Of a stretch of 64,000 bases of DNA, positions 1 to 8,381 are shown piece by piece. A model generated the notes under the pieces. That model did not search any database. It had not been told where the DNA came from and was given only the letters and a program-made list of their open reading frames with translations. The stretch lies in the NCBI GenBank assembly GCA_036733345.1, contig DAINAR010000010.1, positions 18,123 through 82,122 of the forward strand, written 5' to 3'. The position numbers and the translations under genes were made by a program. Each line of letters begins with the position of its first letter. Position 1 is the stretch's first letter. Source of the DNA: JAFGMQ01 sp036733345 (GTDB taxonomy: Bacteria > Desulfobacterota > DSM-4660 > Desulfatiglandales > Desulfatiglandaceae).

Positions 1-518
1 GTCTTTGAAACTACTCTTCCGGCATTACGTGTGAGGTATTCAAGCAGGGCAAATTCCAGTGGCTGCAACTCAATCTTTTTGCCGCTCCTTGTGACTTCTC
101 GAGTTAAAAGATCTATGGACAGTTCCCCTGCAGTAATACGTGTGGGCTCTGAAACACCGCTTGCCCTCCGAATCAGGGCCTGTACTCTTGCAAGGAGCTC
201 GGAAAAAGAAAACGGCTTGGTTAAATAATCATCGCCCCCGGTATGAAGTCCTTTAACCCTGTCCTCCACAGACCCTTTTGCGCTCAGGATTATGACAGGT
301 GTATGGATATCTTCCTTCCGTATCCTTTCAATAATCGAAAGCCCGTCAAGTTTCGGCAGCATAATATCGATAATTGCAGCATCATATGGCTCTGTTAATG
401 CCATATCGAGACCTTCCTGTCCATCCGGTGTATGATCAACGGCAAAACCAGCTGATTTAAGGCCCTTTTCAATAAAAGAAGCGATCTTCAAATCATCTTC
501 AACCAGGAGTATTCTCAT
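1..518 (-). CDS. OmpR/PhoB-family response regulator (3' end cut off by window)
   Basis: Translating the minus strand from the ATG at 516-518 gives a receiver domain (start MRILLVEDD) followed by the beginning of a winged-helix output domain. The phosphoacceptor is D51 in IIDIML. The conserved Lys lies in LTKPF, and the DNA-binding domain begins about residue 130 with the typical pattern LSIDLLTREV. The frame is open to base 1, so the last part of the wing and any downstream sensor kinase lie outside the window. The family binds DNA as a phosphorylation-dependent dimer, usually paired with an adjacent membrane kinase of the CusS/QseC kind. The target genes cannot be told from this sequence. 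Confidence 0.9.
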   Translation of the reverse strand, partial: MRILLVEDDLKIASFIEKGLKSAGFAVDHTPDGQEGLDMALTEPYDAAIIDIMLPKLDGLSIIERIRKEDIHTPVIILSAKGSVEDRVKGLHTGGDDYLTKPFSFSELLARVQALIRRASGVSEPTRITAGELSIDLLTREVTRSGKKIELQPLEFALLEYLTRNAGRVVSK

Positions 519-541
519 TGAATATACCTTTAAAGGACATG

Positions 542-1822
542 TTATTCCCGAGCCACGGCCCGGTATCCTATATCCGTGCGATAATAGACCCCATCCCAGT
601 TTATTTTGTTCACCATCTCATATGCCCTTTTCTGGGCCTGGCTTACCGAAGACCCCATTGCCGTTGCGCAAAGCACCCGCCCTCCGTTTGTTAGAATATG
701 TCCATCTTTTAGTCTGGTGCCTGCATGGAAGACCTTGACACCTTCTTCTTCATGATCAGGAAGTCCGGAGATTGCATCACCTTTTCGGTAGGTTGCCGGA
801 TAACCACCTGCCGCCATAACTACGCCGAGGGCCACCCTTTCGTCCCATTCAGCGGTTATCTGTCCCAGACGCTGGCCAAGAGCCGCCAGGCAAAGTTCTA
901 CAAGGTCCGATTTGAGCCGCAGCAAAATAGGCTGCGCTTCAGGGTCGCCTAAACGACAGTTGTACTCCAGCACCCTGGGATATCCATCATTCGATATCAT
1001 CAACCCAGCATACAGAAATCCTGTGTAGGGATGTCCCTCTGCTTCCATGCCCCTGACTGTAGGTTCAATGATCTCATCCATTATCCTCTTATAGACTTTC
1101 TGCGTCACTACCGGGGCAGGAGAATAAGCGCCCATGCCTCCGGTATTAGGCCCTGTGTCTCCATTATCCCGAGGCTTGTGGTCTTGGGATGTTGCAAGCG
1201 GCAGTATATTTTTCCCATCGACCATTACTATGAAACTGGCCTCTTCTCCTTTAAGAAATTCTTCGATAACTACGCGATGACCGGCTTCTCCAAATGCCTT
1301 CCCTGAAAGCATGTCCTGTAAAGATATAAAGGCTTCATCCTCGTTCCGGGCAATTATCACACCCTTCCCGGCAGCAAGGCCATCAGCCTTGATTACAATT
1401 GGAAAACCCTTGTCTTTTATATAGGCCATTGCTGAACCTACTTCATTGAAAGTCATATAAAACCCTGTGGGGATATTATGGCGAGAAAGGAAATCTTTAG
1501 TAAATGCCTTGGACCCTTCAAGTTGAGCGGCATATCTTGTCGGACCAAAACATAACAGCCCGGCTTTATTAAATGAATCCGTAATACCATCAACAAGAGG
1601 AGCTTCCGGTCCGATGATAGTGACTCCTATTCCTTCCTGCACAGCAAAATCAAGCAATGACTCTATATCTCCAGGCAGCATGTCAATATTCTCGATATTC
1701 TTTTCCAGGGCTGTGCCTGCATTACCTGGTGCAACAAATACCTTTTTAACATGCCTTGATTGTGCAGCCTTCCAGGCAAGAGCATGTTCCCGTCCTCCGC
1801 CTCCGATAATCAATACCTTCAT
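542..1822 (-). CDS. purD: Phosphoribosylamine--glycine ligase (GAR synthetase)
   Basis: This 426-aa cytosolic enzyme joins glycine to 5-phosphoribosylamine with ATP, the second step of de novo purine synthesis. The N-terminus has the MKVLIIGGGGREHALAW signature of PurD. An ATP-grasp domain follows at about residues 100-290, with the GPNTGGMGAYSP motif and the LEYNCRLGDPEAQ metal/ATP-binding segment. Length is normal for the family (about 420-430 aa). It lies 23 nt upstream of the OmpR-type regulator on the same strand, a close spacing that may be incidental. There is no other purine gene in the window, so it appears to stand apart from a pur cluster. Confidence 0.97.
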   Translation of the reverse strand: MKVLIIGGGGREHALAWKAAQSRHVKKVFVAPGNAGTALEKNIENIDMLPGDIESLLDFAVQEGIGVTIIGPEAPLVDGITDSFNKAGLLCFGPTRYAAQLEGSKAFTKDFLSRHNIPTGFYMTFNEVGSAMAYIKDKGFPIVIKADGLAAGKGVIIARNEDEAFISLQDMLSGKAFGEAGHRVVIEEFLKGEEASFIVMVDGKNILPLATSQDHKPRDNGDTGPNTGGMGAYSPAPVVTQKVYKRIMDEIIEPTVRGMEAEGHPYTGFLYAGLMISNDGYPRVLEYNCRLGDPEAQPILLRLKSDLVELCLAALGQRLGQITAEWDERVALGVVMAAGGYPATYRKGDAISGLPDHEEEGVKVFHAGTRLKDGHILTNGGRVLCATAMGSSVSQAQKRAYEMVNKINWDGVYYRTDIGYRAVARE

Positions 1823-1863
1823 ATTTAACCATCCTTTTAAGGCAACTATTATTGATGAACCCT

Positions 1864-2010
1864 CAAAAAGTCATAAACTGCTTTTTTTCGTCACTCCGGC
1901 GAAAGCCGGGAACCAGGGATGAACTATCCCGCCCCAGGCATCGGAGGTATCTTGAAAAGCATTGAACACCCAAAGGGGCTGGTACTTGTCCGCCGTGTTT
2001 ATGGCGGGCT
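1864..2010. repeat. Dispersed repeat, copy 1 (MITE-like)
   Basis: A core of about 47 bp (1864-1910) recurs almost exactly at 40340-40385, including a CAAAAAGTCATAAA block, a T7 run and the hairpin CCGGCGAAAGCCGG. Further on, a second hairpin motif CCGCCGTGTTTATGGCGGG (1990-2008) resembles two tandem copies at 40451-40497. The element fills most of the purD-eno gap and has no coding potential. It resembles short non-autonomous repeats common in proteobacterial intergenic regions. That it is mobile is an inference. Confidence 0.65.
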
Positions 2011-2061
2011 TGTCTGCCTTTTACCAGCCTTTGGCTGGCTGGCGGATTAAAAAATCATATA

Positions 2062-3330
2062 CTAGCCTTCCCAGCCAAACTCAGCCGAATCACCAAGTTC
2101 TTCTTCAATTCTCAATAGCTGATTGTATTTGCTAACCCTTTCAGAACGACATAAAGAACCCGTCTTTATCTGTCCGGTTCCTGTTGCAACAGCCAGATCT
2201 GCTATGAAGGTATCCTCCGTCTCTCCCGAACGATGTGAAATCACTGCCTTCCATCCTGCACTATGGGCCATCCGGATGGCATCGAGTGTCTCGGTCAGAG
2301 TACCTATCTGGTTGAGTTTGATCAATACGGCATTAGCTGAACCTTCTTTAATTCCCCTTGCTATACGTTCGGTATTGGTGACAAAAAGATCATCCCCAAC
2401 TATTTGAATCCGATTTCCCAGTTTCTGGGTCATTTTGCTCCAGTGTGTCCAGTCATTTTCATCAAGTCCATCCTCTATGGAAAAGATTGGATACCGGTCA
2501 ACCCAGCCTGAATAAAAATCAATCATTTGACTTCCATCCCGTTCCGATCCGTCAGATTTGGAAAAAACATACAAATTTCCCTTATAAAAAGATGACGAAG
2601 CCGGGTCCAGAGCAAGAACCACATCCCTCCCCGGCTGGTAGCCTGCCTTTTCTATGGCAGATAAAATCATCTCAACTGCCTGGTCATTCGATTTCAGGTC
2701 CGGAGCAAATCCTCCCTCATCTCCTACGCTTGTTGAAAAGCCGTTATTTTTGAGAACAGCAGATAGTGAGTGAAAGACTTCCGCACCAATGCGAAGGGCA
2801 TCCTTAAATGTCTTTCCTCCAACAGGCATGATCATGAATTCCTGGATATCTACATTATTGGCTGCATGAAGACCCCCATTCAGGATATTCATCATTGGCA
2901 TTGGAAGCCGGCATGCATTTGTCCCCCCTATATACCGGTACAGCGGCAGATAAACAGAATCTGCGGCAGCACGGGCTACAGCCAGAGATACGCCTAAAAT
3001 TGCATTTGCGCCCAATCGCCCCTTATTCGGAGTACCATCTAACTCTATCATTGTCTTGTCAATCAGGCGCTGGTCAGTCGCGTCCATTTCAAGCAGTGCC
3101 GGTGATATTACCTGATTTACATTTTGCACTGCCCTTTCAACACCTTTGCCCAGATATCTATTTACATCTCCATCCCTTAACTCCACTGCCTCATATTCGC
3201 CGGTGGAAGCCCCTGAAGGGATACCTGCGCGCCCGAAACTGCCATCACTTAAAACAACCTCTACCTCTACAGTTGGATTCCCTCTCGAATCCAGGATTTC
3301 ACGCGCCACAATTTCTTCTATCTTTTCCAT
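2062..3330 (-). CDS. eno: Enolase
   Basis: Enolase converts 2-phosphoglycerate to phosphoenolpyruvate in glycolysis and gluconeogenesis. The 422-aa protein starts with the family signature for substrate positioning (REILDSRGNPTVEVEV) and has the flexible loop GIPSGASTGEYEAVELRD. Metal and catalytic residues lie in FSIEDGLDENDW, VGDDLFVTN and LIKLNQIGT, and the C-terminal signature is SHRSGETEDTFIADLAV. Length is typical (about 420-430). The gene sits between purD and a HAD phosphatase on the same strand and looks individually transcribed, given the repeat-filled gap downstream. Nothing unusual was seen. Confidence 0.98.
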   Translation of the reverse strand: MEKIEEIVAREILDSRGNPTVEVEVVLSDGSFGRAGIPSGASTGEYEAVELRDGDVNRYLGKGVERAVQNVNQVISPALLEMDATDQRLIDKTMIELDGTPNKGRLGANAILGVSLAVARAAADSVYLPLYRYIGGTNACRLPMPMMNILNGGLHAANNVDIQEFMIMPVGGKTFKDALRIGAEVFHSLSAVLKNNGFSTSVGDEGGFAPDLKSNDQAVEMILSAIEKAGYQPGRDVVLALDPASSSFYKGNLYVFSKSDGSERDGSQMIDFYSGWVDRYPIFSIEDGLDENDWTHWSKMTQKLGNRIQIVGDDLFVTNTERIARGIKEGSANAVLIKLNQIGTLTETLDAIRMAHSAGWKAVISHRSGETEDTFIADLAVATGTGQIKTGSLCRSERVSKYNQLLRIEEELGDSAEFGWEG

Positions 3331-3396
3331 CTCTAACTCCTATCAAAAAGTGCTGCCAAAAAAAATTAGCTCATTCACAATAAGACCTCAATTCTA

Positions 3397-4224
3397 TTAT
3401 CTTGACGGCATATCCCGACGGGAAAGGATCTTTTCCGGATCTATTTCCCCAACATTATTAAAAATATAATCTGGCTGGTACGGGAATCTGTCTACCTTTT
3501 CAGAAGAGGTAACTCCTGAAAGCACAAGGCAACATGTCATGCCAGACTCAAGTCCACCCACAATATCAGTATCCATCCTGTCTCCTATCATGAAACAATT
3601 TGCAGAATGGACCTTTAGTTTTTTTCTTGCCCAGTACATCATTGCAGGATTGGGTTTTCCTAAAAAATAAGGGCTTACACCTGTTACCTTTTCAATTGGG
3701 GCAACCAGAGCCCCGCAGGCCGGAACAGGGCCTCTTGGTGTCGGCCCGACAATGTCAGGATTTGTAGCTATAAATCTTGCCCCTTTGGATATCAATTGGG
3801 TTGCCTTCATTATTTTTAAGTAATCATATTGCTCGGTTATCCCTACTATCACGTAATCCGGGTTATCTTCAGTTATTGTCACACCCTGTTTTTCCAGCTC
3901 CAGGAATAGCCCCTTGCCGCCTATAACATAGGCAGAACACCTGGGCTTTTGATATTCAAGAAAGTTGGCAGCTGCCATGGAGGAAGTAAAGAAATGTTCC
4001 TCGCCAACAGATATGCCGAGGTTATCGAGTCGTTCCTTCTGTTCAAGAGGGGTATAATAGGAATTGTTAGTAAGAAACAGGAAAGGGAAGTCTCCTTTCC
4101 TGAGTCTTGCCACAAAATCAACAGCACCGGGGACAATTGTGTTCCCGTTGTTTATGACTCCATCCATGTCAACGAGGAAGGCCTTCCTATAGCTGCTGCC
4201 ATCCATGTCTTTATTCAAAGCCAT
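3397..4224 (-). CDS. HAD-IIA family hydrolase (NagD-like sugar/nucleotide phosphatase)
   Basis: The 275-aa protein is a HAD-superfamily phosphatase of subfamily IIA. Motif I is LVDMDGVI with the two catalytic Asp near residues 19 and 21. Motif II is FLTNNS, the conserved Lys lies in FLGKPNPAMM, and motif III is IGDRMDTDI. A large C2-type cap lies between motifs II and III, as in NagD, AraL and pyridoxal/4-nitrophenyl phosphatases. The substrate cannot be predicted from sequence. The start at 4224 has an AAGGAT-like ribosome site about 9 nt upstream. It precedes eno on the same strand by 66 nt, so co-transcription is possible. Confidence 0.88.
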   Translation of the reverse strand: MALNKDMDGSSYRKAFLVDMDGVINNGNTIVPGAVDFVARLRKGDFPFLFLTNNSYYTPLEQKERLDNLGISVGEEHFFTSSMAAANFLEYQKPRCSAYVIGGKGLFLELEKQGVTITEDNPDYVIVGITEQYDYLKIMKATQLISKGARFIATNPDIVGPTPRGPVPACGALVAPIEKVTGVSPYFLGKPNPAMMYWARKKLKVHSANCFMIGDRMDTDIVGGLESGMTCCLVLSGVTSSEKVDRFPYQPDYIFNNVGEIDPEKILSRRDMPSR

Positions 4225-4428
4225 AATTCTTATATCCTTAGAGGGTAAAGCCGTTAAATACTATTTCTAAAGGCAACAAAACGATCCTTGACCTGTAATC
4301 AAAAGGGAGAAACCAAAATATTTAGAAAAAACAAAGAAAAAGCAATTAACCTGTTCTCAGACAGGCTATAAGCAGGGAAAAATTTCAATAAAAAAAATCC
4401 TTGATCACTTAATGACCTCATAATTCCA

Positions 4429-5004
4429 TTAAAATTTCACTTTGGGTGCTTCCTGCCTCTCCTTGGGCACCTCGAAGAACGTCGCTTTTTCAAAACCGAA
4501 CATGCCCGCGATTATGTTCGTAGGGAAGGTCCTTATTCTGGTATTGTATACCCTTACCGTTTCATTGAAACGACGCCTCTCAACGGAAATACGATTTTCG
4601 GTGCCGGCCAGTTCATCCTGTAAACGGATGAAATTCGTATTTGCCTTCAGATCCGGATAGCGTTCCACAACAAGTAAAAGGCGTGCAAGGGCAGAAGACA
4701 ATTGATTATTAGCCTCTATCTTGTCATTGATACTTGCTGCGGTGGATACCCTGGAGCGGGCCTCAGTAACCTTTACAAAGACCTCCTTTTCATGAGCGGC
4801 ATATCCCTTGACAGTCTCCACATAGTTGGGGATCAGGTCATAACGGCGCTGAAGCTGATTTTCAACCTGAGCCCATGCCGCTTTTACACCCTCATCCATA
4901 GTAACCAGGCTGTTATATGTCCCTTTTAAATACAAAATTGGAATCAGAATAATGAGAATTAATATTCCAATTATAATAAGTGCAGCCTTGAGTGTTTTGC
5001 TCAT
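4429..5004 (-). CDS. LemA family membrane protein
   Basis: The 191-aa protein has one N-terminal transmembrane helix (about residues 6-27, rich in Ile and Leu). A LemA four-helix domain follows, with the hallmark YNSLVTMDEGVKAAWAQVENQL and RRYDLIPNYVETVKGYA segments; the N-terminal YN.L and the NQL..R.DLIPN pattern are diagnostic. The domain probably faces the periplasm. LemA function is unsettled, but the gene is repeatedly found next to a TPM-domain gene, as here. It is the last gene of a tight three-gene operon (TPM, nucleotidyltransferase, LemA), starting 1 nt after the preceding stop. Confidence 0.93.
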   Translation of the reverse strand: MSKTLKAALIIIGILILIILIPILYLKGTYNSLVTMDEGVKAAWAQVENQLQRRYDLIPNYVETVKGYAAHEKEVFVKVTEARSRVSTAASINDKIEANNQLSSALARLLLVVERYPDLKANTNFIRLQDELAGTENRISVERRRFNETVRVYNTRIRTFPTNIIAGMFGFEKATFFEVPKERQEAPKVKF

Positions 5005-5005
5005 A

Positions 5006-5737
5006 TTAATCTCCTAATGTGTCCACCAGTTTTGATAATTTCCTGACTTCTGCCAAATAATATTTATATAATCTCAATAATTCTTCATTATTTAACTTAA
5101 ACTTTTCCTCCTTTATATCAAGCAGCCTTTCAAAGACGTTGACATCGAGATCAAAAGTAGTACATGTGGCCTGAATAACTCCTCGTTTATCGTTGGGTAT
5201 TTTTTTTCCTTTGATATGTAAAAGGGCTTCAAAGACAGCAATAAAAGATAAAACTGACTGGCTTATTACATCCTTAAGGCCCTTTCCCTTTCCTTCCGTC
5301 TCAATGAATGCCTCCCTGAGCAAAAGCAGCTTTCCCTTTATCTCACGTTCGCACTGAAGCCGGATAAATTCAGGTTTAAAGCTTAAATCACAAAGAATAT
5401 CTTTACCAAATATAACCATATTATTTCGCTGAAAATTAAGATATTCTATTGGGAATACGTCCATCGAAGTATCAATATATGTTTCAGTCAAAAAAAGCGG
5501 AATTGCTACATTTCTTTTTTTCCACTTTCTTACAATTGAAAAGGCCTGATCAAGATGCTCAATTCCACTTTCAGAGAGTACAATCATGAAATTAACATCA
5601 GATTTGCCTGGCCGGTAATCCCTGCCTGTTGCACTTCCATACATAGTGATACTTACCAGATCATCGCCGAAAACACCCTTATAATCGGCAATTATTTCAG
5701 GAAATATCTTTCTTATGTTATGTTCATTTTCAGCCAT
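5006..5737 (-). CDS. Nucleotidyltransferase-fold protein between TPM and LemA genes
   Basis: The 243-aa protein begins with a Pol-beta-type nucleotidyltransferase core: GSATGRDYRPGKSDVNFMIV at about residues 34-53 fits the GS...DxD pattern. The second acidic position is Asn (SDVN rather than SDxD), so activity is doubtful unless the metal site is rebuilt. The C-terminal part (about 110-243) is helical and resembles the helical partner domains of such proteins. The gene starts 13 nt after the TPM gene and ends 1 nt before lemA, so the three are very likely cotranscribed. A specific substrate cannot be named. Confidence 0.75.
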   Translation of the reverse strand: MAENEHNIRKIFPEIIADYKGVFGDDLVSITMYGSATGRDYRPGKSDVNFMIVLSESGIEHLDQAFSIVRKWKKRNVAIPLFLTETYIDTSMDVFPIEYLNFQRNNMVIFGKDILCDLSFKPEFIRLQCEREIKGKLLLLREAFIETEGKGKGLKDVISQSVLSFIAVFEALLHIKGKKIPNDKRGVIQATCTTFDLDVNVFERLLDIKEEKFKLNNEELLRLYKYYLAEVRKLSKLVDTLGD

Positions 5738-5750
5738 TATCGTTCCTCAT

Positions 5751-6536
5751 TTAAAACCCTCCACCGGCACCGCCGCCGCCACTCATTCCTCCGCCAAATC
5801 CACCAAATCCTCCGCTAAAACCTCCAAAGCTTCCGCCGAATCCGCTGCCATGCCTGGAGCCATAACCTCCTCCACCTAATAGCAGGGGCAGAAAAAGCAG
5901 CCAGGATCCTCCACGCCTTTTTGAGACCATCATTATGATGAAGATGATAAATAAAATTGGGAAAATAGAAAAGGAAGACTTTTTCTTTACAGATTTTTTC
6001 GGTATCTGTTCAGTAAGATCGATACCTGCATCCTTTGCAATAACCTGGGCCACTGCAAGGACTCCATACAGCAGCCCTTCTCCGAACCTGTTTTCTTTAA
6101 GATAGGGCAGCATATAACGATCGCGTATCTCGCCAACAATACCGTCAGGGAGAATGCCCTCCACGCCATATCCGGTTTCAATACGCAATTTTCTTTCCTT
6201 AATAGTTACGAAGATCAAAACGCCCTTGTCTTCCCCCTTTTTCCCTATCCCCCATGCGCTGTATAAACGGTTTGCATACTGGTTGTATTCCTCACCTCCG
6301 ATGTCCGGCATGGTTACTACTACAACAGGAACACCTGACTTTTGAAGGATTTGATTTGATACCAGGGAGAGCTTCTGTTCAAATTCCGGAGATATAACAC
6401 CGGCGAAATCATTTACCATTCCCTTTGGCTCCGGAATTGGACTTTCAGCCAGAGCAGACCCAAAAAAAACCAGGGAAAAAATACCGAATAAAGCAAGGAA
6501 GGATATGCATACCAAAACTTTAATTCTATTCATCAA
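5751..6536 (-). CDS. TPM-domain (YgcG/Psb32-type) exported protein
   Basis: The 261-aa protein has an N-terminal signal peptide or membrane anchor (hydrophobic about residues 7-30). A TPM domain (about 38-160) follows, with VNDFAGVIS near its start, the NRLYSAWGIGKKGEDKGVLIFV segment and the RIETGYGVEG motif. A second transmembrane segment (about 192-206) precedes a Gly-rich tail ending GGGMSGGGGAGGGF. This architecture is standard for YgcG-type proteins encoded beside LemA. The role is unsettled; membrane or envelope homeostasis has been proposed. It is the first gene of the operon. Start may be M1 or M2, which are adjacent. Confidence 0.9.
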   Translation of the reverse strand: MMNRIKVLVCISFLALFGIFSLVFFGSALAESPIPEPKGMVNDFAGVISPEFEQKLSLVSNQILQKSGVPVVVVTMPDIGGEEYNQYANRLYSAWGIGKKGEDKGVLIFVTIKERKLRIETGYGVEGILPDGIVGEIRDRYMLPYLKENRFGEGLLYGVLAVAQVIAKDAGIDLTEQIPKKSVKKKSSFSIFPILFIIFIIMMVSKRRGGSWLLFLPLLLGGGGYGSRHGSGFGGSFGGFSGGFGGFGGGMSGGGGAGGGF

Positions 6537-7732
6537 AAGTAACCAGTAGTTGAAATAGTAATAAAAATGCTAATAATGCAAAAGTGATTTCAAATCATAT
6601 ATATCATTTATTCAGACTTGGCGGTCAACCTTTTTCTGAAAGGTACCGGATGCGTTTAATATGTCTGCAATAAAAGCACATAATTTATCCATTTAAAACA
6701 GGCCGCCAGGAGTTTATCAATCAATATTTTAATCCACCTCCGATTGAATCACCTGCCATTCCCCTGCGTAAATAGCCGCCTTTAAACCCTCAAAAAATAT
6801 CTCCTTCTCTTTTAGACCAGGCGTCGAAGTTAAAGTATAACAATCTTAATTTATATTTTAAATCACGTTTTTAACATAATATACAAATTTTGATAATTAT
6901 GAAACTTAATTATTATTTTTATATCATTTCACCCATTTATTGACGGTCTTCATTTAATTTTTTATAATTAACGCTTAATTACAGTCAAATATAAAAGCAG
7001 TTGATTTATTTCAAAAATGCAAATGATTATTTTGCTTATGATAGAGGCAGGGTGTCTCTTGAATTTATTGAAAATCATGTTAAAAGCGCGGGCTGGGAAA
7101 AGCCCCATTCTGGTGCTCTCTTTGTATTAGTAAGGGAGGTTTCCAGTTTCTGCTGAGCAAGAGTCAAGGCCAGGCCTGACCCCTTTAGCCACAAATGTTC
7201 TCCATGCCACACTTGCTTTATCAAACATAAAGAGGACTGCTTAAAAAAACTATCTATTCAACTTTTGATTATAGATCCCTTTACGTGAGTGCCCTTTTCT
7301 TTCTCAAGAGGCGAAGTGTCTGAAATGAATCTAGGAAATGAGTTTTTTGTGGGGTGAAGCTGGTCTGGAAACTGCTTTATGAATTAAGAGATGGTATAGC
7401 GAATGTATTTTGACTGGATTGATGATTTCGTGCAGTATTTCAGTATAATTGCACGACAAGGGTGAATTTTAATTGATTCTTTTATTTTGAGAAAGAAGAT
7501 CCTGTGGGTAATTTCAGTGAAGAATCTGCCAGGAGATATGAGCCTATGAAAATAGGCTTCAAAATGTTCGGCTGAAAAATGAATGGTGGCGGGAACTTGC
7601 CCGCCACCGATTATATATTAACTGAAAGGTATGTTGATTAATTCTTGTTCCTCTCAGATTGCAGGGGAGGAGACGATGGATGATTAAATGTTGACAAAGA
7701 CAATCCACCGCGAGGCAAATTTGTCGGAACCT
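6537..7732. other. Gene-poor region upstream of the TPM operon
   Basis: No intact gene is seen in about 1.2 kb. The segment is very AT-rich from 6840 to 7010 and should include the promoter of the TPM operon. Bases 7015-7158 on the plus strand give an uninterrupted coding-like stretch (NANDYFAYDRGRVSLEFIE and onward) with no start or ribosome site, possibly the relic of a gene. Two hairpins are present: 7541-7558, a 7-bp stem with a GAAA loop, and 7585-7608, a 9-bp GC-rich stem. Confidence 0.5.
7585..7608. repeat. GC-rich hairpin
   Basis: GGTGGCGGG and CCCGCCACC form a perfect 9-bp stem around a 6-nt loop in otherwise AT-rich non-coding DNA. There is no long T run on either side, so a classical intrinsic terminator is not clear. 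It could be a REP-like element or part of a structured RNA. Confidence 0.5.
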
Positions 7733-7906
7733 TCAGTCTTCCGCGGGAAAGGCTCTCAGAATTCCCATCAAATCTACCTCTTTTAAGGAGTTATAGTGTT
7801 TATTGTAGATAGTTTTGATTATATACAACGCATCTTTTTCAAGTTGCTGATCTGCTGTTATTGTATGTTCAGAATTCGACAGTTTAATTTCCTTTTGTTT
7901 TTTCAT
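7733..7906 (-). CDS. Candidate small protein, 57 aa (hypothetical)
   Basis: The minus-strand ATG at 7904-7906 opens a 57-codon frame ending at 7733. The protein begins MKKQKEIKLSNSEH and continues with an amphipathic helical stretch (LEKDALYIIKTIYNKHY), which looks like a real protein. No strong ribosome site precedes it. A 22-codon frame starting at about 7974 ends in TGA overlapping the start (ATGA), so translational coupling is possible. No family was recognised. It may instead be the remnant of a longer gene. Confidence 0.35.
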   Translation of the reverse strand: MKKQKEIKLSNSEHTITADQQLEKDALYIIKTIYNKHYNSLKEVDLMGILRAFPAED

Positions 7907-7950
7907 TTTAAAGAATATTCCCGGGAACGCGCCTGTTTACAATTAGTTTG

Positions 7951-8024
7951 GGGGATTAGGAAATAAAACATAAAATGGGAAAACCGCCTTAATTTCCTTG
8001 AGGTTACATCCCTTCCTAATCCCC
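7951..8024. repeat. 12-bp perfect inverted repeat with 50-nt spacer
   Basis: GGGGATTAGGAA at 7951-7962 is the exact reverse complement of TTCCTAATCCCC at 8013-8024. The arms enclose the upstream region of the candidate 57-aa gene. They could pair in RNA or be two oppositely oriented operator half-sites. The surrounding stretch to 8381 holds no recognisable gene. Confidence 0.55.
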
Positions 8025-8381
8025 TGTGGAAGGTGTCGACAATTTTAAACCTCCTTTGCTAATGCCGACTGTGGACATGTAGTTAGTGGTTAATAAAAAC
8101 GCTGACAGTAATACCTTAAGCACTGTACCATATCTTCCAATGTCAACGTTGTAACAAATAACAATTCATTAATCGTGCCATAGTGAAAAATTTCCACATC
8201 TAAATCGTTAAATAGCAATAATTAAAAAGGCTTAGATAGGGTTCTTCAGCGCTACAGACGATACTGAAGAATCTTTGGAAGAGGGTGACAAGGTCACAAT
8301 GGCATTACTAAGGAATTTTGAGGAGTATTGATACGTGATATCAAGGGTTTTGGCTTTCATGTCAAAATGGCATATGTAATG

